Source of the DNA: Perognathus longimembris pacificus
Lineage: Eukaryota > Chordata > Mammalia > Rodentia > Heteromyidae
Length of the DNA stretch: 64,000 nt
Reading direction: 5' to 3'
NCBI RefSeq assembly: GCF_023159225.1
Contig: NC_063173.1
Span: 12,500,852-12,564,851, forward strand
In this document: in pieces, positions 1 through 11,190 of the stretch
Layout of the letters: the number at the start of each line of letters is the position of its first letter
Numbering within the stretch: position 1 is the first letter of the stretch
Notes under the pieces: model-generated
Seen by the model: only the letters and a program-made list of their open reading frames with translations
Databases searched by the model: none
What the model was told of the DNA's origin: nothing
Program-made: the position numbers and the translations under genes

Positions 1-1171
1 ACTGATACATTCATGAAATATAAAACCAATAGGCAGTAGAAGGCAATGAGCTACAGACATATGCAATATGCACGAACATTAAAAGCATACCAAATGAAGG
101 ACACAAAGTGCACACTGCATGATTCCAATCAGAGGAAGTTCTAGGACAGGCAAAACCAATAGACCGTGGGAAAAATCATAACAGAGATAGTCTCTAAGAG
201 ATGGGAGTGGAGGCAGATTGACTGAGGAGGTAATGTGAGAACTTCCCAGGGTGATGAAAGTGTTGTATATCTACGGGACTGTTTAGATTTTATTAGACTA
301 TCTATGTGCATGCACATGTCAAATTCATCAAACAAAAACTTCAGATGAGAGGTTTCATTGAGAATCTTCAACCAGAAAAAGAAAAATCTGTAAACAAATA
401 CTGAGCTGTCATTAGTGATAGACTTGCTGAAGCATTTAAAGATAGCTGAGTTAAAATACATCAGCTTTCTTCTGACTTTTTTTGTGAACACTGGAAATTT
501 TCCTAATGAAACACTGGACAGTGTCAAGCTGTGAGCTTGTGGCGAAGAAGTGGGCAGAGAGTAGGTGCTAATTTAAACAGTGTGACAGAGGTGGCAGGTG
601 AGCAGAGTCTAGTCTTGTTTTTTAAAATGGCAAATTTACAGTTTAGTCAAAATAATAAAATACTGTTTTAGGCTGCAACTGAATAAACCCTGTGGACTAT
701 TGTTTTTCTCTTCTGGTCTCTGAAATAGATTTGACTGTTAAAAGAGAAATTATCCTCTTGTTTGGTGAAGTGTTCAATATATATAGATGAAACAAACATG
801 GCAAATATGAAAGAAAAAGGGCTCTATGCAATTTAAGGTTGTACAGTTCATTTAAATGGTAAAGAAGTATCTCTAAGATAAGGAACATTTTTCTATGTAT
901 AGTGTACCCTACCACAGTCAGGAAGAACGAAGGAGTAAATGTAACTGAAGTATGAAAAAGTTCAAATAACTAAAGAAAAGGGAAAATGGAGAGTAAGGGG
1001 GAAAAGTAGACCTGTATTCAAACATTAATCAATGATTTTTCAAACATTAATTTAATGTGACATTCCATTTAGAAAAACTTTAATAAATCACTTAAACCAC
1101 AGATATTGTCAGACTGGTTAAAAAAACAAAGCCCAACTACCTGTTGTCTATAAGAAACACATTTTGGGGGA
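1..1171. other. AT-rich non-coding stretch, no gene seen
   Basis: No exon, RNA gene or clear SINE. A short L1-endonuclease-region-like stretch may be present at 1105-1160 (cccaactacctgttgtctat), too short to be sure. Confidence 0.5.
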
Positions 1172-1640
1172 GGAGGGAGAGGTGCCTGTCTTGGTACTTG
1201 AACTCAGGGTCTGGGCACTATCCCTAAGATTTTTTTTTTTTTTTGGCCAGTCCTGGGCTTGAACTCAGGGCCTGAGCACTGTCCCTGGCTTCTTTTTGCT
1301 CAAGGATAGCACTCTGCCACTTGAGCCACAGCGCCACTTCTGGCCATTTTCTGTATATGTGGTGCTGGGGAATTGAACCCAGGGCCTCATGTATACGAGG
1401 CAAGCACTCTTGCCACTAGGCCATATCCCCAGCCCATCCCTAAGATTTTTTTTTGCTCAAGGCTAGCACTCTACCACTTGAACCACAACTCCACTTCTGC
1501 CTTAAAAAAAAAAAAACTTTTTGGGGGCCTGATAACTGGAGATAAGAATATCATAGGTTTTCCTGCTCAGGCTTTGAACTGAGATCCTCAGATCTCAGAT
1601 CTAAGTAGCTAGGATTATAGGCATGAGCCACTGTTGCCCA
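1172..1640 (-). mobile_element. 7SL-Geo SINE split by a young IDL-Geo
   Basis: Host 7SL-Geo reads at 1172-1219 and 1447-1640. A young IDL-Geo (1231-1435) sits inside, with TSD atccctaagattttttt at 1220 and again at 1436. Confidence 0.85.
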
Positions 1641-1673
1641 GGCAAGAAACATTAAAAAGGATTGTCTGTCTGT

Positions 1674-1934
1674 TGTGTGTGTGCGTGCATGTGTGCATGT
1701 GTGTAAGTTGATCATATTGCTTAAACTCAGGGCCTGGGCACTGTCCCTGAGCTTTTTTGCTTAAGACTAATGCTGTACCACCTGAGTCATAGCACCACCT
1801 TCAGTGTTTTGGTGGTTAATTGAAGGTAAGAGTCACAGATTTTCCTACCCAGGCTGGCTGGTTTCAAACCTTGATCCTCAGATCTTAGCCTTCTGAATAG
1901 TTTGGATCACAAGCATGAGCCACAGGCACCCGGC
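1674..1934 (-). mobile_element. (TG)n run followed by 7SL-Geo SINE
   Basis: An interrupted TG/TGCA repeat (1674-1705) adjoins an old 7SL-Geo (1706-1934) ending at the 7SL box (gtttggatcacaagcatgag). Confidence 0.75.
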
Positions 1935-2476
1935 CCAAGAACACATTTTACTTTTTTTAGTTTTATTAAATTTTGTTGACAAGGTGTTGTGCAAAAGGGG
2001 TACAGTTACATAATAGGGCAGTGAGTACATTTCTTGTGATATCTTACACCTTCATTTTTCTTTCCCTTCCCTAGATCAGGTAGGCATATATACAATATCT
2101 AGTGTACTAAAATCATATACAGTAGCCACGTGGCATGCGCTAAAGGAAATTCACCTAGAACTTTAGATATAACTTCAACAATAGAGTTTGCTTATCCTTG
2201 TCTTATATGATCATATCTACATAGCTGTTGAGCTATTGTGATCCACTGATAGGTCTATTCTAGACCTCTTTATGTTTAGTAGTTGTTTGGTTTTAGATAC
2301 ATAATATAAGGTCGCTGACCCAAACCTGTGGAAATACCATTTGACAAGAAGTTTGTTGTTTCGCAGACCTGGTCTCTATTGTTCCCCCCCCCCACCACAC
2401 CCCACCTTAACAGTCATATATCAAGGATACCATGCCCCTTTGTTCTCTGTGTTCTAGGCTTGTCTCACTCAACATT

Positions 2477-2684
2477 TTTTTTTTTTTTTTTGGCCAGTCC
2501 TGGGCCTTGGACTCAGTGCCTGAGCACTGTCCCTGGCTTCTTCCGGCTCAAGGCTAGCACTCTGCCACCTGAGCCACAGCGCCCCTTCTGGCCGTTTTCC
2601 ATATATGTGGTGCTGGGGAATCGAACCGAGAGCTTCATGTGTAGGAGGCAAGCGCTCTTGCCACTAGGCCATATTCCCAGCCCC
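2477..2684 (-). mobile_element. Young IDL-Geo SINE inside L1
   Basis: Full-length copy with A-tail, flanked by a perfect 13-bp TSD ctcactcaacatt at 2464-2476 and 2685-2697. Confidence 0.92.
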
Positions 2685-3182
2685 CTCACTCAACATTATT
2701 TGTTCAAGTTCTGACCATTTCCCTGCGAATACCAATATTTTATCATTTCTAATTGCCATGTAGTATTCCATTGTGTATAAGTACCATATTTTTTGGATCC
2801 ATTCATCTGTGGAGGGGCATCTGGGTTGTTTCCATATTTTGGCTATTGTGAATTGTGCAGCGATAAACATGGAAGTGCAGATGTCTTTTTGATATCTTAG
2901 GACCTGTTGTTCAGGATAGATGCCTAGGAGTGGTATGGCTGGGTCATAGGGTAGGTCTATGTTGAGCTTTTTGAGGAACCTCCATACTGTTCTCCAAAGT
3001 GGTTGTACTAATTTGCACTCCCACCAACAGTGGAGAAGGGGTCCTCTTTCCCCGCATCCTCTCCAGCGTTTGTTGTTGCCTGAGTTCAGAGTATAGGCCA
3101 TTCTAAATGGAGTGAGGTGGTATCTCAGGGTTGTTTTTATTTGCATTTCCTTTACTGCCAGGGATGTTGAACATTTCCTCAT
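2664..3182 (-). pseudogene. L1 ORF2 C-terminal fragment, truncated
   Basis: A 172-codon open stretch with the L1 ORF2 C-terminal hallmarks [26 protein letters not shown] and YTMEYYMAI. The last codons and the stop come from the inserted SINE, replacing the original end. Expression is not expected. Confidence 0.85.
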
Positions 3183-3394
3183 GTTTCTTTGCCATTTTTA
3201 TCTTTTCTCCTGTGAAGTCTCTCTTTAGCTCCTTTGCCCATTTAATAATCAGTTTACTGTGTTTGGAAGGGGTTAGTTTTTGAGTTCTCTGTAGATGATG
3301 GATATTAGGCCTTTGTTGCTGTGCTGGTGAAGATCCTTTCCCATATGGTTGGCTGTCTTTCTAGTTTGGTGGCTACATTTTACTTTTAATTAAT

Positions 3395-3532
3395 TAATTT
3401 TTGGCCAGTCCTGGGGCTTGAACCTGAGGGCTTGGAGGAGCTTCTCCTGAGCTTCTTTTTGCTCAAGGCTAGCACTCTGCTACCACGTGAGCTGCAGCAC
3501 CACTTCAGACGCTAAGCCACATACCCAGTTCT
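3395..3532 (-). mobile_element. Degenerate old IDL-Geo SINE
   Basis: The Geo part is readable, but most of the ID part is deleted between 'caccacttc' and 'gctaagccacatacccag'. Confidence 0.6.
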
Positions 3533-3967
3533 ACGAGGGGGATTTCATTGTGGCATTCCCACACACGTGTACAGTATATTCTGATCAACCTTATCGCCTC
3601 TGTCAGTCTCATTGTTCTATTTTCTTTTTTTTGTCGGTTGTGGGGCTTGAACTGTGGGCCTGGGCGCTGTCCCTAAGCTCTTCAGGCCAAGGCTAGTGCT
3701 CTACCGCTTGAGCTACAAGGCCACTTGGTTTTTCTGGTGGGTTAATTGGAGATAAGAATCTCACAGACTTTCCTGCCTGGGCTGACTTTGAACCACAATG
3801 TTCAGATCTCAGCCTCCTGAGTAGCTAGAATGACAGGTGTGAGCAACTAGCGCCCATCTCAGAGTTCTATTTTCATACATACTAATAAACTACACAGATC
3901 ATATTCATTCTCATTTACCCTCTGTATTAGCCCCCCCCCCCACGCACGCACACACACGCACACATGC
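3533..3967 (-). repeat. L1 3'-UTR-like fragment with 7SL-Geo insertion and (C)n(CA)n run
   Basis: A 7SL-Geo (3625-3863) is bounded by the 11-bp TSD gttctattttc (3614-3624, 3864-3874). The flanks resemble other L1 3'-end pieces in the window, a weak call. A poly-C plus CA repeat ends it (3931-3967). Confidence 0.6.
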
Positions 3968-4159
3968 AGATTACTTCATCTGAGCCTATTTTGCTTAGAA
4001 TTCAAGTTGTTTTGTAGAATGCCTCTTCATGTGTGATTGCTTCCTTTTATAAGGATCAAGTGCGGGAGATAATTGAGGGGGGTTGACATTGATCAAGATA
4101 CTTTGTACTCATAAACTGACATGTTGAATTAAAATCCTTTTATACAACTACTTAAAAAC

Positions 4160-4390
4160 AAGGGCTTGGAATGTGGCTTAGTGGTAGAGTGCTTGCCTAG
4201 CATGCATGAAGCCCTGGGTTTGATTCCTCAGTCCCACATAGGAAAGGCTGGAAGTGGCGTTGTGGCTCAAGTGGTAGAGTGCTAGCCTTGAGCAAAAGAA
4301 ACTCAGGGACAGTGCCCAGGCCTTGAGTTCAAGCCCCAGGACTGGCAAAAAATAAAATAAAATAAATAAAAATAAAATAATTAAAAAATT
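4160..4390 (+). mobile_element. Old IDL-Geo SINE with (aaaat)n tail
   Basis: Starts gggcttggaatgtggcttag; the A-rich tail has become an aaaataaaat-type simple repeat. Confidence 0.85.
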
Positions 4391-4439
4391 ATCTCAAGGC
4401 AGGCCTGGACTATATAGTATGATTCTTTCAAAAAAAAAA

Positions 4440-4767
4440 AATCACACATGGTAGGAGAAAAGCCTAAAATCCCAGCAATTTGAGAGGTGGAGCTAGGAAA
4501 ATTGCAGGGTAAGATCAGCCTGGGCAAAAAGTCAGCGATATTTGAAAAAAAAAAAAAAGAGGGCTGGGAATATGGCCTAGTGGTAGAGTGCTTGCCCTGT
4601 ATATGTGAAATCCTGGTTTCGATTCCCCAGCACCACATGTATAGAAAATGGCCAGAAGTGGCACTGTGGCTCAAGTGGCAGAGTGTTAGCCTTAAGCAAA
4701 AAGAAGCCAAGTACAGTGCTCAGGCCCTGAGTCCAAGGCCCAGGACTGGCCAAAAAAAAAAAAAAAA
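4440..4767 (+). mobile_element. B1-like monomer then IDL-Geo SINE
   Basis: Diverged 7SL/B1-like sequence (4440-4557, 'cctaaaatcccagcaatttg') with its own A-tail is followed directly by an IDL-Geo (4560-4767). Confidence 0.7.
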
Positions 4768-4979
4768 ATGGGTTTAAGTTATTACATATATATCACACTA
4801 TACATTTTAACTTTCACAATGATGGAAATTATTGTCCCACTCTACTTAGCTTATGAAGTCTATGAACCTTATTTAACAATAAAATCATTTTCTCCATTTC
4901 AGATGATATATACATTATGTTCCTTTTATTTAGCAACATCTGTTCCCTCCTTTGAGACCCAATCTTAAAACAAATCACA

Positions 4980-5560
4980 AGGCTGGACACGGTGGCTCAC
5001 ACCTATATCTTAGCTACTTGAGAAGCAGGTTGGGAGGATTGCATTTTTAGGTCAACCCAAGCAAAAGTGTTACCAATATATCCTCTCAACAAATAAGCTA
5101 GAATGGTGGTCTGTGCCTGTTATTCTAGCTTCTTGGAGATATAGTGGAAGGATCTCAGTCCAGGTGGCAGGGGGGCGGGTGGGAGAGGGGGACAAAACAA
5201 AACATGATAGCCTATCTGGAAAATAACGAAAGCAGAAAGGATTGGGGACTTGACTCAAGTGGTAGAACACTTGCTTAGCAAGAGTGAAGCCCTGGTTTCA
5301 AACCCTAGCCAAAATTTTAAAACAAGACATAATCCCACGTGGGGCATAGTGTTACACACCTGTAAATCCTAGCTATTTGGGAGGTGGAAATAGGATGATG
5401 ACCCAAGGCTGGCCTAGGCAAAAACCTGAGAATTTACCTAAGACTGAAAAGAGCTGCCAGGTGCCAGTGACGCATACCTGTTATCCTAGCAACTCAGGAA
5501 CCTGAGAAGTGCTGATCAAGGGACTAGCAATTAAAAAAATATATAGTTCAAACAGTGACG
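4980..5560 (+). mobile_element. Cluster of diverged B1, B1-ID and 7SL fragments
   Basis: B1-like at 4980-5090 (ggctggacacggtggctcac), B1-ID at 5095-5325, then 7SL-like pieces at 5335-5450 and 5456-5545. None has a clear TSD. Confidence 0.6.
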
Positions 5561-7004
5561 GTAGGAGAACTAAATGACTTAATTCAGTAGCTTGACAATG
5601 AAGCTAACTCTAATACACATAGAAGAGTGATATTTTCCAATATAATTTTGGTGTTTTCTAATCTGTAAGTCCTTTAGGAATTGAGAGAGGAGGGAATTCA
5701 GGAGGACCTGGAGTAATTAAGAAAACCTTAGGAAGATGAGGTTCGGAAAATGGAATTTGAGAGATGTGGGGTATGGTTAGGCAAGCTAGCACTTAGGCTT
5801 TTCCCACTGTTTGGGCTTTATATCATGAGTGAATTGGAGGGTTCTGTATTGCCTTTGGTGCTTATACTGCTGAAAAGTCTATAATGGTGTAGCACTTAGG
5901 TCCAGAGGCTGAGCTTGGCATTCTGTGAGCTGCCTAATCTTGTGGTCTTTCCTCAGTTGCAAGATAGACTATTAAAAATCATTTAAAAGATTATTTTGAA
6001 ATATTTGGGTGCCTTTCGGAGGGAGCAGTATGCCCTTGTTCTGTGACCTGCCTGCCCCGCTCCTGGTCAGCTGAAGACATGGGTTGGGAATTAGCCAGCA
6101 CCCAGCCCCGGCAGAGCAAAGTGGTGGGGCGACTGGATCCTCAGTCCCCAGTCTTCTCTTGAGGGGAGTAGTGGAAGTAAGGCCCAAGAAATGACTTGAG
6201 GCCACACAGGGACCTGGAAAATTAAGCCAAAGAATTTTGGTCTGATCCTTTAAGAAGAAGAAAACAGCAAGGTTTTTGAGCAGGACACACATTTCAAATA
6301 GGAGCGGAGTGGCTGCGGCCGCCTGAGGGAGGGAGGAGCCTTTCCTGGTTTAAGGACAGGAATCCCGGTAGGGCAGGGCCTCCTCGATGACCAGCAAGGG
6401 GTGTGGCTTGGCGTTCTTCTCCAGGAGGCCAGAATTTCTGCCCCAGTGACTCTTCCTGCTCTTCCACTGACTCACTCTTGACCTGGCCTGCATGGCTTCC
6501 CTCCTGGTTGCTGTGATCTGAAGAGCCAGGGGCTGCTGGAGTGATGAGGGTGGGTTGAGACATAGTGGGTGGGATGAAAGAATAAACAAGCATTCCTGTC
6601 CTGTGCTTTCCCTGAGTGGAGGCTAGTTCAGGTCTAGACTGCGGAGACTGTCTGCCAGGAGGTAAGTCAGCACAGCCTTCTTCCCTTCCTCCGCCGTCTC
6701 AGGCCAGCTTTTTCTGAGTAGGGTCTCGCTTCACAGGAGTCCTCTCTCAGTCACTTGAAGCAAACAAGTTCTTGCCAGTGGTGGGCCGGGAGGTTTAATG
6801 CTCAGTTTTATCATTATGGGGAGAGCCTGTGCTCTGAGGTACACTGGCCAGATCCTGCCTGTCAGGTCACGGCAGAGAGGGCCTGGTCTTCAGCCCAGTT
6901 CTCAGCTCCCGGATTTCAGAACCATTTGTGGTGTGCTTTTTTATCCCACGTTCTCTCCCTCCCCTGAAGAGGAGGGGAAGCTATGTGGGTAAGTATGTGT
7001 TTGT
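5561..7004. other. Non-repetitive stretch without a recognised gene
   Basis: GC-richer than its neighbours. It contains short ORFs (for example 6294-6593 on the - strand) that resemble no protein known to me. It could hold regulatory sequence; nothing in it decides. Confidence 0.4.
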
Positions 7005-7110
7005 GCTGGGAGTCATAAAACACTGCTGACCAGCATTGTGACCAGGGGTAAGTTGCCTAACCTCAGTAGACTCATGGATTAGTTTACCATATGTAAAAAT
7101 GGACAGGTTG
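7005..7110 (+). mobile_element. MIR fragment
   Basis: The MIR core is readable: 'gtgaccaggggtaagttgcc' and 'agtttaccatatgtaaaaat'. Confidence 0.65.
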
Positions 7111-7126
7111 GATTATATCTTGAAGA

Positions 7127-7370
7127 TTTTTTTTTGTATGTATATACTAGAACTGGGTCTTGAACTCAGTGCTTAGAATTCTCACTTGGCTTCTGCACTT
7201 ATGGTTGGCAGTCTGCTACTTGAGCTATGCCTCCACTTCTGGGGTTTTGCTGGTTAATTGGCTATAAGAGTCTTGGATTTGTCTACCTGGGCTGGCTTTG
7301 AACCATGATTCTTAGATCTTAGCTTCCTGATTAGCTAGGATTATAGGTGTGAGCCACCAGTATCCAGCTT
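7127..7370 (-). mobile_element. Old 7SL-Geo SINE
   Basis: Geo part diverged, 7SL part clear (gctaggattataggtgtgag) to the end at ccagct. Confidence 0.75.
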
Positions 7371-7420
7371 GGGGATTTTTTTTTTCCCCCCTAGGGAGAT
7401 AAACTATATGGTTGGATAAT

Positions 7421-7626
7421 TTTTTTTTTTTTTTTGCCAGTTCTAGGTGGTGAACTCAGGGCCTGAGCACTGTCCCTGGCTTCTTTTTGCTCAAGGCTAG
7501 CACTCTGCCACTTGAGCCACAGCGCCACTTCTGGCCGTTTTCTGTATATGTGGTGCTGAGGTATCGAACCCAGGGCCTCATGTATATGAGGCAAGCACTC
7601 TTGCTACTAGGCCATATTCCCAGCCC
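7421..7626 (-). mobile_element. Young IDL-Geo SINE
   Basis: TSD of 19 bp with one mismatch: aactatatggttggataat at 7402-7420, and the same with an a for the second g of 'ttgga' at 7627-7645. Confidence 0.92.
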
Positions 7627-7682
7627 AACTATATGGTTAGATAATATATGTTATGATATAATAGCTTATATATATTTATTTA

Positions 7683-8296
7683 GTGGCACTACTGGAACTT
7701 GAACTCAGGGCTGTGTGCCTTTTTTTTTTTTTTTTTTTGCCAGTCTTGGGCCTTAGGGCCCTGGCTTCTTTTTGCTCAAGGCTAGCACTCTGCCACTTCA
7801 GCCATAGCGCCACTTCTGGCCGTTTTCTGTATACATGGTGCTGGGGAATCGAACCCAGGGCTTTATGTATACAAGGCAAGCACTCTTTTTTTTTTTTTTT
7901 TTTTTGGCCAGTCCTGGGCCTTGGACTCAGGGCCTGAGCACTGTCCCTGGCTTCTTTTTGCTCAAGGCTAGCACTCTGCCACTTGAGCCACAGCGCCACC
8001 TCTGGCCATTTTCTGTATATGTGGTGCTGGGGAATTGAACCCAGGGCCTCATGTATATGAGGCAAGCACTCTTGCCGCTAGGCCATGTCCCCAGCCCCAG
8101 GGCTGTGTGCTTTTACTTGGCCTTTTTGATCAAGGCTCTACCATTTGAGCCATACTTTCACTTCTAGCTTTTTCCTGGTTAGTTGGAGATAGGAGTGTCA
8201 TGAATTTTCCTGCTCAGGCTGGCTTCAAACTGCAATCCTGAGATCTCAGCCTTTTGAGTAGCTAAGATTACAGGTGTGATCCACTGACACCCAGCT
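7683..8296 (-). mobile_element. 7SL-Geo SINE holding a tandem pair of IDL-Geo
   Basis: Host 7SL-Geo is interrupted after 7719 and resumes at 8098. Between lie IDL-Geo copy 1 (7720-7886, lacking its first ~24 nt) and a complete copy 2 (7887-8097). One TSD, cagggctgtgtgc, brackets the pair (7706-7718, 8098-8110). Confidence 0.85.
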
Positions 8297-8329
8297 GAAA
8301 GAATAGCTTTGCCTTTGAGCAGTCCTCCC

Positions 8330-8413
8330 ACCCCCTGCCCCAGTTCCTGGGTAGAACCCTAGGCCTCTCACATACTAGGCAAGTGCTCCACTAGTGAGCT
8401 ACACCCTAGCCCC
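8330..8413 (-). mobile_element. ID-type SINE
   Basis: tRNA-Ala-like element reading back from cccctag at the right edge; no Geo part. Confidence 0.6.
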
Positions 8414-8520
8414 TGACCCTGTCTTTTGGGTATCCTCCGAGGTAGCAATCTTCTTTGCATGTAGGATTCAGTTTGGAAACAGAAGATACTGTGAGCCAAA
8501 AGAATCTAGCAAGACGTTAA

Positions 8521-8751
8521 CTTTATGTGTTAAAAAGTTCTGGGTATAGTTCCTTTGGCGTATGCCACATGGCTACTGTATATGATTTTGGTACACTGGG
8601 TATTGTGTAGATGCCTACCTGATCTAGGGAAGGGAAAGAAAAATGAGGGTGTAAGATATCACAAGAAATGTACTCACTGCCCTATTATGTAACTGTACCC
8701 CTTTTGCACAACACCTTGTCAACACAATTTAATTAATAAATAATAAAAAAA
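8521..8751 (+). mobile_element. L1 3' end, severely 5'-truncated
   Basis: Matches, in opposite orientation, the 3' UTR seen at 1943-2330 (gaaatgtactcactgcccta) and ends in an A-rich tail. Possible short TSD aaaagaat on both sides. Confidence 0.8.
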
Positions 8752-8876
8752 GAATGAGATGTGACTATAAAACAGGCCTAATATTCTCTATCTCATTTGG
8801 AGTAGTATTTAAAGGCAGTTCCCAAAGAAGTGTATTGTAACACTTTGAAGTAAATAGCTTCTTCCTAAGGAGACTT

Positions 8877-9441
8877 TTTTGTGTTGTTGATGTTGTTGGT
8901 TGTAAGTCTTGAACTTAGGGGCCTGGGTGCTGTCCCTGAGCCTCTTTTTAGCTCAAGGTACCACTTGAGCCACAGGGCCACTTGTTTTTTGTTTTTTTCT
9001 TAGTCCTGGGGCTTGAACCCAGGGCCTGAGCACTGACCCTGGCTTCTTTTTGCTCAAGACTAGCATTCTACCACTTGAGCCACAGCACCACTTCTGGCCT
9101 TTTCTGTATATGTGGTGTTAAGGAATCGAATCCAGGGCTTCATGTATACGAGGCAAGCACTCTTGCCAGTAGGCCATATTCCCAGCCCCACTTCTGCCTT
9201 TTTCTTTTTATGTGGTGCTTAGGAATTGAACCCAGGGCTTCATGCATGCTAGGCAAGCACTCTACTGCTAAGCCACATTCCCAGCCCCCACTTCCTTTTT
9301 TTTTTTTTTTTTAAGTGGTTTATTGGAGATAAGAGTCTCATGGGAACTTTTCTGCCTGGGCTAGTATTGGACCACAATCCTCAGATCTCAGCCTTCTGAG
9401 TAGCTAGGATTATAGGCGTGAGCCACTGATGCTGCCTGGCT
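8877..9441 (-). mobile_element. Three-layer SINE nest
   Basis: A 7SL-Geo forms the outer ends (8877-8975, 9310-9441). An old IDL-Geo (ID part 9190-9287) and a young IDL-Geo (8980-9188) lie inside. The young copy seems to have inserted at aagtgg of the old copy, so the young/old order agrees with the base differences. Confidence 0.7.
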
Positions 9442-9469
9442 ATTTTTTATTTATTTTATTTATTTTTTG

Positions 9470-9661
9470 GCCAGTCCTAGGCCATGAACTCAGGGACTGA
9501 GCACTGTCCCTGGCTTCTTTTTTGCTCAAGGCTAGCACTCTGCCACTTGAGCCACAGCGCCACTTCTGGCCATTTTCTGTATATGTGGAGCTGAGGAATC
9601 GAACCCAGGGCCTCATGTATACGAGGCAAGCACTCTTGCCACTAGGCCATATTCCCAGCCC
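9470..9661 (-). mobile_element. Young IDL-Geo SINE in a TATTTTA-rich site
   Basis: Complete copy flanked on both sides by ttattttatt-type sequence, which hides the TSD. Confidence 0.85.
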
Positions 9662-9723
9662 CTATTTTATTTTATTTTATTTTATTTTTTAAATACAGTT
9701 TTCGTTTGGTTTAATAGTATGGG

Positions 9724-10175
9724 AAGGCTGAGAATGTGGCTTAGCAGTAGAGTGCTTGCCTAGCATATGTGAAGCTCTGGGTTTAATTCCTCAGTACCAC
9801 ATAAACAGAAAAGGCTGGTGGAAGTGGTGCTGTAGTTTAAATGGTAGAGTGTTAGCCTTGAGCAAAAGCAGCTCAGAGACAGTGCCTAGGCCCTGAGTTC
9901 AAGCACCAGGACTTGCATACACACACACAAAAGTGACTTGAGCACTGGTGGCTCACAATTGTAATCTTAGCTACTCTGGAGGCTGAGATCTGAGGATTGC
10001 GGTTCAAAGCAAGCTCAAGGCAAGAAAGTTTGTAAGAGTTATCTCCAATTAACCACCAGAAAACTGGAGGTGGCACTGTGGCTCAACATGGTAGAACAGT
10101 AGCTTTCAGCAAAAAAGCTCAGGGATAGCAACCTGAGTTCAAGCCCTACCATTACCCTTCACCCCTCCCGCCAAA
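9724..10175 (+). mobile_element. Old IDL-Geo followed by 7SL-Geo SINE
   Basis: IDL-Geo (9724-9930) ends in a CA-rich tail, then a 7SL-Geo (9934-10175) in the same direction. Confidence 0.8.
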
Positions 10176-10517
10176 AAAACCCAAAAAACACCCCACATCA
10201 TTTTGCTTTGTATTCACAGTGTACATGTTGCTTCTAGGCCAAGATGTCTAGAGATTGGGTCAAAAGGGGATGGGACCATGTTGCTGTAGGAAATTGGATC
10301 TGAGGAGCCACTGCAGTTCAGTTTCCAGATGATGCACTGAGAAGAGTTGGGCGTCTTCAGGCTGTCAGTTGCTGTTCACCAGCAGGCCAGTCATGCAGGA
10401 TGATCCCTAGGCTCTGTGGCTGCAGCAGATGGTTTGGTTGCGCCAGTCTTTTGTAGGAGAAATGACATATTAAATCACTACATTGATGTTTTAAAATATT
10501 TATTTAAAATTTCTTTT
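10176..10517. other. Unique stretch, nothing recognised
   Basis: No exon signals or repeat matches are visible. Confidence 0.4.
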
Positions 10518-10722
10518 GTGGTACTGGGTTTTGGATGTAGGCCCTTTCACTGGGCTTGCTTGCTGGGTTGGCGCTTTACCACTTTAGCCACACTTCCAGC
10601 CCTACTTTTTGCTGGTTATTTTGGAGATAGAATCTCATGGCTTTTCTGCTTGGACGAGGCTTGAACCAAGATCCTGCAGACTCTCAAATAGCTAGAATCA
10701 CAGGCATGAGCCAAAAGTTCCT
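10518..10722 (-). mobile_element. B1-ID composite SINE
   Basis: Reads ID-like (tggtactgggttttggatgt) then 7SL/B1-like (gctagaatcacaggcatgag) on the + strand, so 7SL first on the - strand. Confidence 0.65.
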
Positions 10723-10987
10723 GGAAGTTCTAGGTTGTAGAGGGGCAGGGCTGGAGGGCAGGGGAGCAAAGCAAAGGCTGTTATCATGAGTCCACTCAAA
10801 AGGCTGATTATTCTGTCTGGGAATTTGTTCTGGCGATGTGGGCTTGGTGATACTGACTGGTCAGTAAAGTATGGCGTTGGGCAGCCTGATGAAAAGTCTG
10901 CTCTTAAGTAGTAGCTGTCAGAGCGTTTGCAGTTCTCTTTTTTTCTATAGGCCTAGTTCTTATTTTTATGTGAAAAGGAGGAGATGC

Positions 10988-11190
10988 TGCCAGACTGGTG
11001 GCTCATGCCTGAGATCCTAGGTACTTAGAAGGCTGGGATCGGAGGATTAGGATTTGAAGTCAGCCTATGGCACTCTTTATCTCCAATTAACCAGCAAAAG
11101 TCAGAAGTGGAACTCAAGTGAAAAAGCTCAAGGACAGTGCCCAGGCCTTGAGTTCCATACTGGCACACACACACACACAAAAAATACTAA
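10988..11190 (+). mobile_element. 7SL-Geo SINE with (CA)n tail
   Basis: The 7SL part begins gactggtggctcatgcctga; the Geo part is shortened and ends in cacacacacaca. Confidence 0.75.

Larger units (their letters stand above)
1943..3372 (-). mobile_element. LINE-1 3' end, 5'-truncated and SINE-interrupted
   Basis: Reading the - strand, 3372 to 2698 carries the C-terminal part of L1 ORF2 and 2463 down to 1943 the 3' UTR, ending in an A-rich tail (the T-run tttttttagtttt on +). It is cut by the IDL-Geo at 2477-2684. It is an inactive remnant without endonuclease or reverse transcriptase domains. Confidence 0.85.

Noticed and set aside
1229..1435. tRNA-like A and B box motifs as tRNA genes
   Set aside because: They belong to ID-type SINE left monomers; no cloverleaf with intact anticodon arm was found.
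6294..6593. 99-codon - strand ORF in a repeat-free, GC-richer stretch
   Set aside because: No family recognised, no paired splice signals; an overlapping second-frame ORF is equally long.
7680..9665. Regularly repeated blocks as a CRISPR or other array
   Set aside because: They are interspersed SINEs with A-tails and TSDs in a vertebrate genome.
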